A stretch of 64,000 nt of DNA, taken from Knufia peltigerae. Lineage: Eukaryota; Ascomycota; Eurotiomycetes; Chaetothyriales; Trichomeriaceae. Below the pieces are notes generated by a model. It ran no database searches. It had not been told where the DNA came from and saw only the letters and a program-made list of their open reading frames with translations. The DNA lies in the NCBI GenBank assembly GCA_030247855.1, contig JAPDRN010000057.1, positions 145,621 through 209,620 of the forward strand. The letters run 5' to 3'. Below, piece by piece: positions 1-8,634 of this stretch. Position 1 is the first letter of the stretch. Each line of letters begins with the position of its first letter. The position numbers were made by a program, and so were the translations under genes.

Positions 1-1069
1 CGCCGTGCTTGAGGGCAGCTTTGGCGAGCTCGGTTCCAAAGGTGGCGCGCGCGCGATGGAAGTTGAAACCGACCAGGCAGCTTTCTCCTACATCGGCCGC
101 CTTCTTGCGAAGTCGGCTGATCTGGGTATTCATAGCCATACTCTTGCTGGAGCTGTTGCCAAATGGGCGCCCTGACTTCGTGAGGAAGATCAGGTCGCGA
201 TCCTCAGCTTTGGCCAATGCGATACGCAGCAAGCGCCTTGGAGATCGGATATAGCTCCTCAGGGCCTCAATCGCTGCGCTCGGGACGAGGATCTCGCCGC
301 TTCTGCCGAACTTAGTGTCTACGGGCACTGCGCCGGTTGGGCCCACGGCGATTGTGAACCACCCTCGAAACGAGGGATGGGGGGCTGCCCTTTCTACCGT
401 CCTTTCTCTTAGCGACAGGACGGTGCTTACGCGCATGCCCGTGCCGAAGCCGGTGCGAAGGAGAAGGGCAATTTCGGGAGAGCCATGTCTGGAGGCGAAG
501 CTCACGATCCTCTGGCTCACATCGACCGAGACTGGGATGACGCCGCCTTCAAGTGTCAGGAGGTTTGCTCCTGAATTTGGAATGCTAAGTTCGCTCGAAG
601 TGACAAGAACGCTGCGCCGCATTCCGTACTTGTGGTCGAGCTGCACAAGTACCGACTTGTCCTTCCATAGCGGCTGGTCGGCCACTATCAATCCATTCCT
701 CATCACCCATCGATAGAAGCGGAGTACCGAACTCATCCTGGCAGAAACTGTGGAAGGCATGAGTTGTTCCGACTCACGCTGGCTGATCAGGTGACCGCGG
801 TATATTGTCAGGCAACGCTGATCTTCCCTCTCGGGAAAGTGAGTCCATGTCATCCCGCGTTCTTCAAGCCATGCGGCAAAGGCTCGCAAGTGACCTATAG
901 CGCTTAGCGCCGTCTCAACTTTCTTGGCGCCACGCTTGATTTGCCATATGACCCACATGTTGGCTTCGCGCCACGGGGTGCAGTCACGCCAGAAAATCTG
1001 CGGAATGTACAGGGTTGGGCCCTTGACACCATTGCCCCAGGTGATGTTCTCAAACGCCGCATCCACCAT
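1..1069 (-). CDS. Tyrosine recombinase (integrase), 3' end outside window
   Basis: The minus strand stays open for 356 codons and runs off the left edge, so the C-terminus with the expected nucleophilic Tyr is missing. Two catalytic boxes are visible: a box I Arg in the stretch LLLRTGFGTGMRVSTVLSL, and a box II H-x-x-R in FNFHRARATFGTELA. Upstream is a helical region that fits a core-binding domain. The start used is the first in-frame ATG after a TGA about 60 bases upstream; a TTG in between is possible. Tyrosine recombinases of this kind integrate and excise genomic islands, so this is the best candidate for moving the adjoining accessory block. Which attachment site it uses cannot be read from here. 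Family assignment is firm; the role in this island is inferred. Confidence 0.85.
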   Translation of the reverse strand, partial: MVDAAFENITWGNGVKGPTLYIPQIFWRDCTPWREANMWVIWQIKRGAKKVETALSAIGHLRAFAAWLEERGMTWTHFPEREDQRCLTIYRGHLISQRESEQLMPSTVSARMSSVLRFYRWVMRNGLIVADQPLWKDKSVLVQLDHKYGMRRSVLVTSSELSIPNSGANLLTLEGGVIPVSVDVSQRIVSFASRHGSPEIALLLRTGFGTGMRVSTVLSLRERTVERAAPHPSFRGWFTIAVGPTGAVPVDTKFGRSGEILVPSAAIEALRSYIRSPRRLLRIALAKAEDRDLIFLTKSGRPFGNSSSKSMAMNTQISRLRKKAADVGESCLVGFNFHRARATFGTELAKAALKHG

Positions 1070-1677
1070 TGGAGATGGGTGCGTATAGGCAATTTTTTCT
1101 ACAGTGGCCAAGAGCTGCCCAATCCGTATCTGCTGTCATTCGTTAGAGTTCGCCAGGGTGCGATTTTCCCCGGATTTCGCCAAGCCGCTTGCGAAAAAGG
1201 CTAAGGCACACACAGCGATATTTCGACACCCCAACCTCAGCCATTTGAGCAGTGGTTGGGCTGTTGACGCTTTAGGAGAAATGTGCGAGTCAGCGGCGGA
1301 GGTGATCACCAGCGCTAGTTGTTGTTGGCTGAACGCATCTATCGTGATGACGAGAGGAGATCCACCGGACGCTATATGCGTTGTTCCACCTGCGCTGGCA
1401 TCGGGGCCGGAATGAGAAGACTTGCGAAAATCCGCATAGCCGGCGGGTGCTTCGTTAGTGACGCACTGTTTAACGGTCTCCTTGTGCGGGTGCTACAGGT
1501 CGATCCGCCCAGCCGGTCCTAGCTGAACCTGAGGGCTGGAGGACGCCGGCGCACGCAGCTCGGGCGGCGTTGTCTTCGGCTTCCAGCCGTGCCGGGGAGG
1601 GGCGGCTCAGGAATCTACAAGAGAGCTACGGTGCATAGGGGAGAAGCTGGTGCCCACGCTCCTACTGGACCCCTCCG
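1070..1677. other. Gene-poor stretch upstream of the recombinase
   Basis: No convincing gene is visible. Short open frames on both strands lack recognisable domains. A plus-strand frame around 1345-1450 reads vaguely like the REEIHRTLYAL region of an IS30-type transposase but is full of stops, so at most it is a heavily decayed remnant. Confidence 0.4.
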
Positions 1678-2040
1678 ATGCAGCAGACCGTACTGAACTC
1701 CGTTGTTGAGGCCATCGGCAATACGCCTCTGATCCGGCTCGATCGCCTCGTCACTTCCGCCGGCGTCTCCGGCACGCTTTTGGCCAAGCTTGAATATCCG
1801 AACCCCGGCTTCTCGAAGAAGGACAGAGCAGCCTGCGGCATCGTCGAAACCGCCACGGCCAATGACAGCCTGCGGCCCGGGCAGGCCGTGGTCGAACTGA
1901 CCTCGGGCAACATGGGAACCGGTCTGGCCATCGCCTGCATGGTTGCCATAGCCAGACGCTCAGATGGACACATCGCTATCGCATCGTTGTCGCTGCGCAA
2001 TCAAAGCGGCATGATTGAATCAGAAGAGAGAGGAGACTGA
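1678..2040 (+). pseudogene. Cysteine synthase N-terminal fragment
   Basis: The first 95 or so codons match PLP-dependent O-acetylserine sulfhydrylases: AIGNTPLIRLDRL near the start, a LAKLEYPNPGFSKKDRA block that holds the PLP lysine, and the substrate loop VELTSGNMGTGLAI. After MVAIARR the similarity stops and the frame runs about 25 codons into unrelated sequence. Intact enzymes are about 300 residues, so roughly two thirds of the gene is gone. This is a truncated relic at a recombination breakpoint, next to defence genes. A functional short protein is unlikely because the second half of the PLP fold is missing. Confidence 0.85.
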
Positions 2041-2084
2041 GCTCACTTCTACCCCTATGAACTTGCCGAGAGGTCTCTGAATCC

Positions 2085-2651
2085 ATGGAAGCTCCGGAAC
2101 ACTTCATCTCGGTTGACGTGGAAACGTCTGGGCCAGTTCCTGGCGAGTTTAGTCTTCTGTCTATTGGGGCAGTCGTGGTCGATCGACCGGAACTATCCTT
2201 CTATGTGGAACTTATGCCAGATAGCCCGAGGTACGATCCAGAGGCTGTTGCGGTCACGGGCTTAGATCTTGACCAGTTGCGCTTGACTGGCAAGCAACCA
2301 CTAGACGCGATGCGAGCTTTGACCAACTGGCTGGCCAGCACTTGCGGTGAAGGCCAGAGACCCGTTTTCATTGGCCTCAATGCCCCGTTTGATTGGTCCT
2401 TCGTCAACTACTACTTCCACAGGTACTGCGGGACGAATCCATTTGGATTCACTGCCCTAGACATCAAGGCATACTTCATGGGCGCGTTGAACGTGAGGTG
2501 GGATCAAACTAAGTCGAGCCGGATGGCGGGCATCCTTGGACCAACCCTCAGCCCCAGCCATAACGCGCTAGACGACGCGAAGTATCAGGCGGAGCTCTTC
2601 CGACTGCTCAATAGCCGTTTGCGCAATCAACAGTCAGGCTCCCGCCAGTAA
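2085..2651 (+). CDS. DEDDh 3'-5' exonuclease (DnaQ-like)
   Basis: The 188-residue protein has a complete DEDDh set: Asp11 and Glu13 in ISVDVETSGP (Exo I), Asp103 in NAPFDWSFVNYYF (Exo II), and His159 with Asp164 in HNALDDAKYQAE (Exo III). It should be a metal-dependent 3'-5' exonuclease acting on DNA or RNA; there is no other domain, so it is not a polymerase subunit. It is transcribed toward the CBASS operon, and its last 18 bases overlap the end of the JAB gene on the opposite strand. That tight tail-to-tail packing suggests it travels with the defence cassette, but a functional link is inference. Confidence 0.85.
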   Translation: MEAPEHFISVDVETSGPVPGEFSLLSIGAVVVDRPELSFYVELMPDSPRYDPEAVAVTGLDLDQLRLTGKQPLDAMRALTNWLASTCGEGQRPVFIGLNAPFDWSFVNYYFHRYCGTNPFGFTALDIKAYFMGALNVRWDQTKSSRMAGILGPTLSPSHNALDDAKYQAELFRLLNSRLRNQQSGSRQ

Positions 2652-3128
2652 TCTCCTTTCCGCTAGCAGCGGCTTCCCCTCTCTAAAGAGCCATGCCTGA
2701 ATTCCATCAGGCTTGGGTGACTGCCCGACAATGACTGCAAGCGGATGTTCCAGGACTCGAGCGTTCTCATGGGCGAACCTTCGCACGCTATCGACATCCG
2801 TCGTTGATATCTTCGGCACGCTCTGAGGATGGGTATGCCAATGTCCGACTAGTCGGAGCCCCATCTGGTTGTACTCTCGGATCTCTTCTTCGCATCGTCT
2901 TGGATCCAGCTCCAGCCACGTCCAGCTAGCTCGATCGCGGCTGTCGGGCGGTGTCGCTACCGCAAGGACCAAGCCACGGGGATCTCGCGGGTCAACGAAG
3001 AGCTGGCCTCCGCGCTCATAGTTCCACGCACGCTGTCGATGGTTGGCAAGCTGATCCAATAGCTCGGCTGAAACCAGGACGGCGCCTCCGATCGAGGGCC
3101 AGCTCCACTCCCAGAGCAGATCAGTCAC
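2634..3128 (-). CDS. cap3: CBASS Cap3, JAB/JAMM isopeptidase
   Basis: This 164-residue protein is a stand-alone JAB/MPN metalloprotease. The JAMM zinc motif is intact: His98, His100, Ser108 and Asp111 in HWHTHPQSVPKISTTD, with the supporting glutamate at Glu38 (NYERGGQ). In type II CBASS, Cap3 removes the CD-NTase from its conjugation targets and so opposes Cap2. It is the last gene of the operon; its start overlaps the end of cap2 by eight bases, so the two are probably translationally coupled. Family and context agree, which makes the call strong. No signal peptide or membrane segment is seen. Confidence 0.93.
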   Translation of the reverse strand: MTDLLWEWSWPSIGGAVLVSAELLDQLANHRQRAWNYERGGQLFVDPRDPRGLVLAVATPPDSRDRASWTWLELDPRRCEEEIREYNQMGLRLVGHWHTHPQSVPKISTTDVDSVRRFAHENARVLEHPLAVIVGQSPKPDGIQAWLFREGKPLLAERRLLAGA

Positions 3129-4893
3129 CTGTTGCCGCCTCTGGCCAAGCTCGCGTGAACGTCATTCCTGTCGCGTTCTCCGGGAGGTCCGGGCCCTCGT
3201 ATGAGCCACCCAAGTCCGGTGCTAGCTGGGGATTGGATACACAGCTGACCCAGACACGCTCGTCGCGCGGCAGCTCTAAGCTTGAGATCGCGAGCTGTGC
3301 AGTCATTGTGGCAACAGTGGCCATCCCAATTCCGCCGCCAGGGATGAAGCTCTGACCGCATGCGGGCAAGGGAACACTGCCACCGTTCGGCCATACCGTG
3401 AGTTCGTGCTTGAAGTTGCCGTCACTTTTGAACAGATGTCGGGCATCCGATTCGCCCGCCGTCGCAAGGAGTGCATGGCCGACAAGCGCGTGTGGCTCAC
3501 TCCATGACTGGATAAGGCTCCACTTAGGTCCTTCACTCTTCATGCGCCAGAGAAGCACTTCGGACGCCCAATCTGCACTGGTTACGATCACTACGTCGGC
3601 TCGCTCAAACATCTCGGGATGCGTCAGTACAGCCAGTTCGACATGCATAGGTACAGCGACCACTTGGGCGATTGGTATGTCGCGCTGCAGGCGGTCTCGC
3701 ATCGCTATAGCTTTGTTCCTGCCGAGATCATCTGTACCAAGAACATGACGTCCCAAGTTGGCCGATGACAACTCGTCGGGATCGATGACAGTAAGGTGGC
3801 CCACACCGGTCCGGGCCAAGTGCAAAGCAACGGGACTGCCTAGAGAGCCCTGGCCGACGATCACGACGCGGGCTTCTGATAGCCGAGGTCCATTGGCCCG
3901 CATGTCACGCGAGAGCACTTCGGATCTATCCAGGACGTTGATGGTAGCGGAGGCGATGGTGAAGCCTGCACGGCGAGCAGGCTCCGGCCACCTGCGGCCA
4001 GACCGGACTCCAAGCCTGATCCCTCGGTCTTTCTGAAGAGATTGATCGCGCAAATTAAGGCAGTACAACGGCGCGTTGCCACCGCCTGGGAGCTCAAGGG
4101 CTACCCATCTGCTTGAAAGAGAGCTGGACTCGCCAAACCAGAACAGTAGATTGGCGAAGTCATGCAGTGACGCGTGAGGCTTGAGCCACTCGAGCCAGCT
4201 CTCTGAGCTAGGGACTTCAGTACTCGGAAAGCTCCTTAGCTTCAGGTAAAAGGCCGCGCGAGCTGGAGACCTCACCTTCACTCGCCTACCAGTGGTTCTT
4301 CTGATGTGAATGGCAATGTCGCCAGCGCTATCGGCAACCCAAACCGGCTCAATTTCATCGTACGACCTCATGCGAGGTATCGTGACAGCGACGAGCGACC
4401 CAGATCGTGCAGGGCGCTGCAGCAGGCACACGCTCTGAGCTGAGACCGGTTGCTGATGCTTCCAGTACGAGATCACCTCTCGTTGGAACTCATCCTTTCT
4501 GACGGCTGCGCTTGCAGTCGGAAGGGACATGCTGACGATCTTTCGGAAGCGGGCAAGGCTGTCTTCGACGACAACCTCGGGGCTCCCTGTCACCGGCTTC
4601 TGCTTGAATCCATGGAGGCATAGACCGGTCTTCATCGCGTGGGGCCAGACTAGCCACGGCGAAGGCTCCACGCGCAGGCTCAGGGTCGCCCGCGGGAACG
4701 AGGTCGGAAACGCGATTCGCAAGGAGCGCTCTAGTCCAACGTAGTCCACTGGCAGCGTGAGCCTGAAAACGGCAGCTTCACCAGCCTTGGGGAGGACCTG
4801 CTGCAGCAGCGCTGCCCCATCGTCGCCCAGATAGGCGCGGAGCGCGGCGATACCGCGCTCCACGGGGGAGGGCTGCTCAGCCAAGGCGGTCAA
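3121..4893 (-). CDS. cap2: CBASS Cap2, E2-E1 fusion conjugating enzyme
   Basis: An N-terminal E2-like region carries a candidate catalytic Cys in PHAMKTGLCLHGF. The C-terminal half is a ThiF/E1 adenylation domain, with the nucleotide-binding motif VVIVGQGSLGSPVALHLA, the ELSSANLGRH loop, and an E1 catalytic Cys in LPACGQSFIPGGG. In type II CBASS this enzyme attaches the CD-NTase through its C-terminus to cellular targets and so primes signalling. The longest frame begins at 5007 but would overlap the CD-NTase by 131 bases. I prefer the TTG at 4893, close to the CD-NTase stop; a GTG about 30 bases further in is also possible. This start gives about 590 residues, normal for Cap2. Confidence 0.92.
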   Translation of the reverse strand: MTALAEQPSPVERGIAALRAYLGDDGAALLQQVLPKAGEAAVFRLTLPVDYVGLERSLRIAFPTSFPRATLSLRVEPSPWLVWPHAMKTGLCLHGFKQKPVTGSPEVVVEDSLARFRKIVSMSLPTASAAVRKDEFQREVISYWKHQQPVSAQSVCLLQRPARSGSLVAVTIPRMRSYDEIEPVWVADSAGDIAIHIRRTTGRRVKVRSPARAAFYLKLRSFPSTEVPSSESWLEWLKPHASLHDFANLLFWFGESSSLSSRWVALELPGGGNAPLYCLNLRDQSLQKDRGIRLGVRSGRRWPEPARRAGFTIASATINVLDRSEVLSRDMRANGPRLSEARVVIVGQGSLGSPVALHLARTGVGHLTVIDPDELSSANLGRHVLGTDDLGRNKAIAMRDRLQRDIPIAQVVAVPMHVELAVLTHPEMFERADVVIVTSADWASEVLLWRMKSEGPKWSLIQSWSEPHALVGHALLATAGESDARHLFKSDGNFKHELTVWPNGGSVPLPACGQSFIPGGGIGMATVATMTAQLAISSLELPRDERVWVSCVSNPQLAPDLGGSYEGPDLPENATGMTFTRAWPEAATGD

Positions 4894-6136
4894 GTGATCC
4901 CGCCGTGTCTTGTGGTTCGGTGCCGGATGCACCGGCTCCAAACACCGCTCCAATGCTAGCGACGTTCCGTGTATGCCCAGCCTTTCTGCCAGGCATGGTC
5001 CAGTCACCCGGAATTTCGGTGTTCACAGCTGCGACAAACGCTTCACTCAGTGCGAAGCGTTCCTTGATTGCGTTGTTGAAGGACTCAGCGGACGGGAACT
5101 CCTGAAGGCCAATGGACATGGACTCCTTCGCGCTCTCATGCCACTGGTGGAATGCGCGAACGTAGGCTGGACCCTCGTCTGGCCGATTCCACTTCTCAGC
5201 AAAGTTCTCGTCATCATCCTTCGGGTTACAGACCAGGTACTGGCCGCCATCGATACGGATGTACGCAGGCATGTTGGTTACGATCTCAAGGATCGCATCG
5301 AGTGGTTTGCGCGGCCTGCGAAGTGAATCGGCCGCTACATCTTCATAAGCGCGTGTAGCCAGAGTAGTGATAACAGCAGAGATTGGCCGATGAGCGGGAT
5401 CCCCGCTCTGTATCGCCCACTCATCCCTGTGCCGCTTAAGAAGCTTGATAGCTGCTCGCAAGGGGTCGCTATCGATGTACTCCTCGTACTCGGGAAGCGG
5501 GGCCTGTGTGGCGGCGTCCATCACCACGGCCTTTCTTGCGAGAACCGCAACGCTCTCGAGAGCGATCTCTTTCTTGGTCGCTGCATCGAGCCAGTAGTTG
5601 TACGGAATCGGACTGCTTGCTTTCCAAGCCATTAGCTCTCGGTCCGGCACCTCAAGCTTGCCTTGCCCATTGGCCTCTGTGCTGCCAGGAATGGCCCGAG
5701 CAGGCGTGATGTCAATGTGGAATCCGGGGTTTGTGTCCGCGTAGATGATCCGGACGCCGCGCCGGAGCAGTTTCACCTCAGTATCGACTCGCGTTCCCTT
5801 CGAAATTCGATCATAGATCTCATCCAGAACGGCCTTCGCGGAGGCTTCCTGGGCCTCAGGGAGCCACACGATCGCATCGGCGTCGACGGTCCCAAGGTCC
5901 GCCGGTGCCCCGCTGATCGGCTTGATCGTAGTGCGTAGTCCAATTGAGCCCTGGGGGAAGATGTGAGCGGAATTGAGCAAGGGACTCTCTGATGCATTCA
6001 GAATAACTTCGAGAACCTTGTAGCGCTCGTGGATCTTGTCGTACTGCGCTTCGGTCAACGAAATGGAGCGAGCTGCGCGCAGCAAGAAGTACTCCCAACT
6101 TTCGCGCCTCGCATCATGGTCGGTAGGCAGTGTCAT
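4877..6136 (-). CDS. CD-NTase (CBASS cyclic oligonucleotide synthase)
   Basis: The 419-residue protein has the nucleotidyltransferase core of bacterial cGAS-like enzymes: the GS motif at Gly63-Ser64 (FPQGSIGLRTT), the metal-binding pair Asp85/Asp87 (TVDADAIVWLP), and a third acidic residue, Asp142 (GFHIDITPA). It should make a cyclic di- or trinucleotide after phage sensing. The last residue is glycine (GSLDRLG, then stop), which fits the need for a C-terminal Gly or Ala that Cap2 can activate. The partner effector is an HNH-SAVED protein, a type reported to answer 3'2'-cGAMP in some systems; the actual product cannot be read from sequence. Its start overlaps the effector stop by four bases (ATGA). 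Confidence 0.93.
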   Translation of the reverse strand: MTLPTDHDARRESWEYFLLRAARSISLTEAQYDKIHERYKVLEVILNASESPLLNSAHIFPQGSIGLRTTIKPISGAPADLGTVDADAIVWLPEAQEASAKAVLDEIYDRISKGTRVDTEVKLLRRGVRIIYADTNPGFHIDITPARAIPGSTEANGQGKLEVPDRELMAWKASSPIPYNYWLDAATKKEIALESVAVLARKAVVMDAATQAPLPEYEEYIDSDPLRAAIKLLKRHRDEWAIQSGDPAHRPISAVITTLATRAYEDVAADSLRRPRKPLDAILEIVTNMPAYIRIDGGQYLVCNPKDDDENFAEKWNRPDEGPAYVRAFHQWHESAKESMSIGLQEFPSAESFNNAIKERFALSEAFVAAVNTEIPGDWTMPGRKAGHTRNVASIGAVFGAGASGTEPQDTAGSLDRLG

Positions 6137-7323
6137 GCACGATCTCCTGGGGTGATTGTGAAAACTTCTACAAAACGTCCTTCCTGCGTCTTTTCGCGGT
6201 CATAGACAACGTAGGGGTGCTGATGCTCGGTTGTCATAAGAGCACCGAGCTCCAAGCAGAAGGCTGCAGGAGCGGCAATGAACAGATGAATAGGGTGAGG
6301 TGTGTCGGCCTCAAGCTGGCTCATGAACCGCTGCAAGGCGTCCCTGAACGCATGAATGGCTCCGCGATTCTCCACTATCGAATAGCGTGGATCACTGATA
6401 GTGAGTGTCGCGATGCGCGCATCTCCGACTGCCAGGAGTACATCTCTTTCTGGCACAGTCGCGGAGATCGAGATGACCAAGGCCACCGGTTCTTCGCTAT
6501 GCTTTGGGGCGTGGAGTTGATAGTCTGGAGGCGGAGCGGATGGATCAGACCAACGCAAGCCGTGTTCTCGGTTTGAAGAGAACGTCACGCGATTTGACCT
6601 GTCCCCGATAGTCTGGCCAAGCATGATCAGTGCCGGGATATCAGCGAGGCCCACCACTGCCAGGGCGGGTTGGTCGCCATAGCGACCGCCGCGCCGTTGT
6701 AATTCGCGTCTTAAATCAAACCGGACATCATCCTTGATGTTCGCCCAGTAGCGTTGGTCACGCCCACCCTCACCGGGTGCTCTGAGTGTGATCTTGATGA
6801 TCTCGCCGAATGCCGTCAGCCCCTCAGCAGACATTGCCATGGCCAGATCTCTTTGTGAGATGTCCGTATGGGTCACAAAGTTGCTGCCTTGCACGATCAA
6901 GCCGATGGCACGGCCTGCATCGGGCACTGTGGCGGCCAAATGGATTCGTTCTAAGTAGGCTAGGTGCAATCCAGTAAGGTCCGCCGTGGGATAGCCATCG
7001 GCGTCGCGGTCCGCCCTATCGTGACATCCAGGGCAGAGCAGCATCAGATTGTCCGTATCGTTGGTCAGATCAGCTGCCTGCTGCGCTCCATGGCTCGGGT
7101 TAGCCCTGGGACCCTTGGGGCTGGCCGGCATAATGTGAGCAACTTCGCCCCAGAGCATCTCTTGACCGACCCGAAAATCGCGCGTCAAGTCCTGACCACA
7201 GAGCTCGCAGTGGCCAGCAGACCTCACCCATACCAGCCTCTTTACTGCTTCAGCCGTGTGATACCGGCCGCGATGACTTGGTGCCGGGGAAGCTACGGTC
7301 GCCTCTTCATGAGCTGCTTTCAT
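6133..7323 (-). CDS. cap5: CBASS effector Cap5, HNH endonuclease-SAVED
   Basis: The N-terminal HNH nuclease shows two zinc-type Cys pairs (CELC at 39-42, CPGC at 97-100), the catalytic-type His63 in EVAHIMPAS and His101 after the second pair. The remainder from about residue 130 is a SAVED domain that binds the cyclic nucleotide; binding drives oligomerisation and DNA cleavage in characterised Cap5 proteins. I place the start at the second ATG, because GGGAG lies just before it; an ATG 60 bases earlier is in frame. The gene comes first in the operon, before the CD-NTase, rather than last. Expected outcome: degradation of host and phage DNA and abortive infection. Confidence 0.93.
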   Translation of the reverse strand: MKAAHEEATVASPAPSHRGRYHTAEAVKRLVWVRSAGHCELCGQDLTRDFRVGQEMLWGEVAHIMPASPKGPRANPSHGAQQAADLTNDTDNLMLLCPGCHDRADRDADGYPTADLTGLHLAYLERIHLAATVPDAGRAIGLIVQGSNFVTHTDISQRDLAMAMSAEGLTAFGEIIKITLRAPGEGGRDQRYWANIKDDVRFDLRRELQRRGGRYGDQPALAVVGLADIPALIMLGQTIGDRSNRVTFSSNREHGLRWSDPSAPPPDYQLHAPKHSEEPVALVISISATVPERDVLLAVGDARIATLTISDPRYSIVENRGAIHAFRDALQRFMSQLEADTPHPIHLFIAAPAAFCLELGALMTTEHQHPYVVYDREKTQEGRFVEVFTITPGDRA

Positions 7324-7831
7324 GCGATCACTCCCTGATGACAGCCCATTCTTTGGGGTGGCTGGGTGTGATTCAAGTCCCAATTTTGCTGTAATCGATT
7401 TCAGCGACCCTGCTGGCCCGTCTGGGGGCTTGCGTGTCAGCTAGGTGCAGGCGGATGGGGTTCTCTGCCGCCAGCCGGCGAGGCCGCTTCGTCCGTGCAC
7501 ATGGAGCTGTCACTCTGCAGTAGGTTGTCTTGTTCCAAGATGAGGCGGTAACACGGGAAGATCTGATGGAGTCCCCAATGGATCGAACCCACGAGTTCGA
7601 TAGACATCGCCTGGACTCTACGGTTCAGCGACTGCGCACGAAGACCAAGAAGCGCTATTCACGCATCAGTGTGGTCATGCGTTCAACTGCCGAGATGATT
7701 CGCAGTGATGCGGAGTTTCCTACGCTGCGCTCTGAGTAGCCTGCCAGTTATCCACCGAAGGAACGGATCGCCCACACTGTGGGGCGTCGCGGACCTTGCT
7801 GCGAGATATGCTTCTGGCCGAGCGGCCTCAA
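7324..7831. other. Intergenic region upstream of the CBASS operon
   Basis: This roughly 500-base stretch should contain the CBASS promoter on the minus strand. A plus-strand frame at 7530-7739 encodes a basic 69-residue peptide without any domain; I do not consider it supported. No terminator or repeat was evident. Confidence 0.4.
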
Positions 7832-8090
7832 CTACCCCCAACGAACGGCGTCGATGACCAGCTTGAATGCCTCGGAGTGCTGCCTTCGACTGGGGTAGTA
7901 CAGGTAGAACCCGGGGAACGGATCGCACCATCCGTCAAGAACGGTGACAAGTTGGCCCGAGGCAATGAGTTCATCAACCTCTGGCTCATGGAGCAGCCAG
8001 GCAACGCCCAGCCCACGGCGAGCAGCTTCTATCATCATGAACTTGTTGTTGCAGATGATCCGACCTAGAACCCGAACGTTTGATCTCCTC
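7832..8090 (-). pseudogene. LysR-type regulator, C-terminal fragment
   Basis: Only the end of the effector-binding domain survives. It reads GRIICNNKFMMIEAARRGLGVAWLL, then an ASGQLV..VLDGWCDPFPGFYLYYPSRR stretch and a normal C-terminus. The DNA-binding helix-turn-helix and about two thirds of the protein are absent. The fragment starts where a separate plus-strand fragment of a PPC-domain protein begins, so both were cut by the same rearrangement. It is almost certainly non-functional. Confidence 0.8.
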
Positions 8091-8095
8091 TGCTG

Positions 8096-8435
8096 AACCT
8101 TGCGATCCGAGCACGAGCGACTGCATTCCCGACCCTTCCGCTGGCAAACAAAGTCAATGTCGTCAACCTCTCCAGTGCAGGCGGTACAGGGCTCTACAGT
8201 TTCAACGCAGTTGTAGTGCAGAGCCTGACCTTCATGGCGCTCGGTGGAACCGGTTCGGTAGGTCTGTACGCAGCCCGCGCGCGAGTCCCTAGTGACACCG
8301 ACTATGATGGCTTCTCTGCTCGCGCACGCTCTACAACCCAGACGATTCGTTTCACTGCACCAGTTGCTAGAACCTACTACCTTCGCCTTACCGGCAGCTA
8401 CAGTGGTGTGACCCTTTCAGCCAGGCAAGGATGTT
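8096..8435 (+). pseudogene. PPC (pre-peptidase C-terminal) domain fragment
   Basis: In one plus-strand frame there is a beta-rich domain of the bacterial PPC type, with NLSSAGGTGLYSF at its start and FTAPVARTYYLRLTG toward its end. PPC domains sit at the C-terminus of secreted proteases and other exported proteins. There is no start codon with a signal peptide and no catalytic domain upstream; the frame continues past the domain into unrelated sequence until 8638. It is a displaced C-terminal fragment. The intact secreted protein at 12-14.7 kb also ends in a PPC-like region, but I could not establish that the two are related. Confidence 0.6.
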
Positions 8436-8634
8436 TCGCAAGGACCAGCACCTTGGTCCTGGCAATGGCCTCTAGCAGCGCTCTGAGCCCACAGCGCTGC
8501 CTGGTGTCTAGCACGCAGCGCAGCAAGTCCTACACCGATGACTTCGTAGCCAGAGCGCCAGGGGCGGCGCGTCACGTTGGGATCGGTGGACGTTGGGTGC
8601 ATTGCGCCAAAGGCCTGAAGCGGTCTCGAGCCGG

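Noticed and set aside
1345..1450. Possible IS30-type transposase remnant
   Set aside because: Only a short stretch (REEIHRTLYAL) is similar and it is surrounded by stops; too weak to annotate.
7530..7739. 69-codon plus-strand frame
   Set aside because: No domain, no ribosome site, basic composition; not distinguishable from chance.
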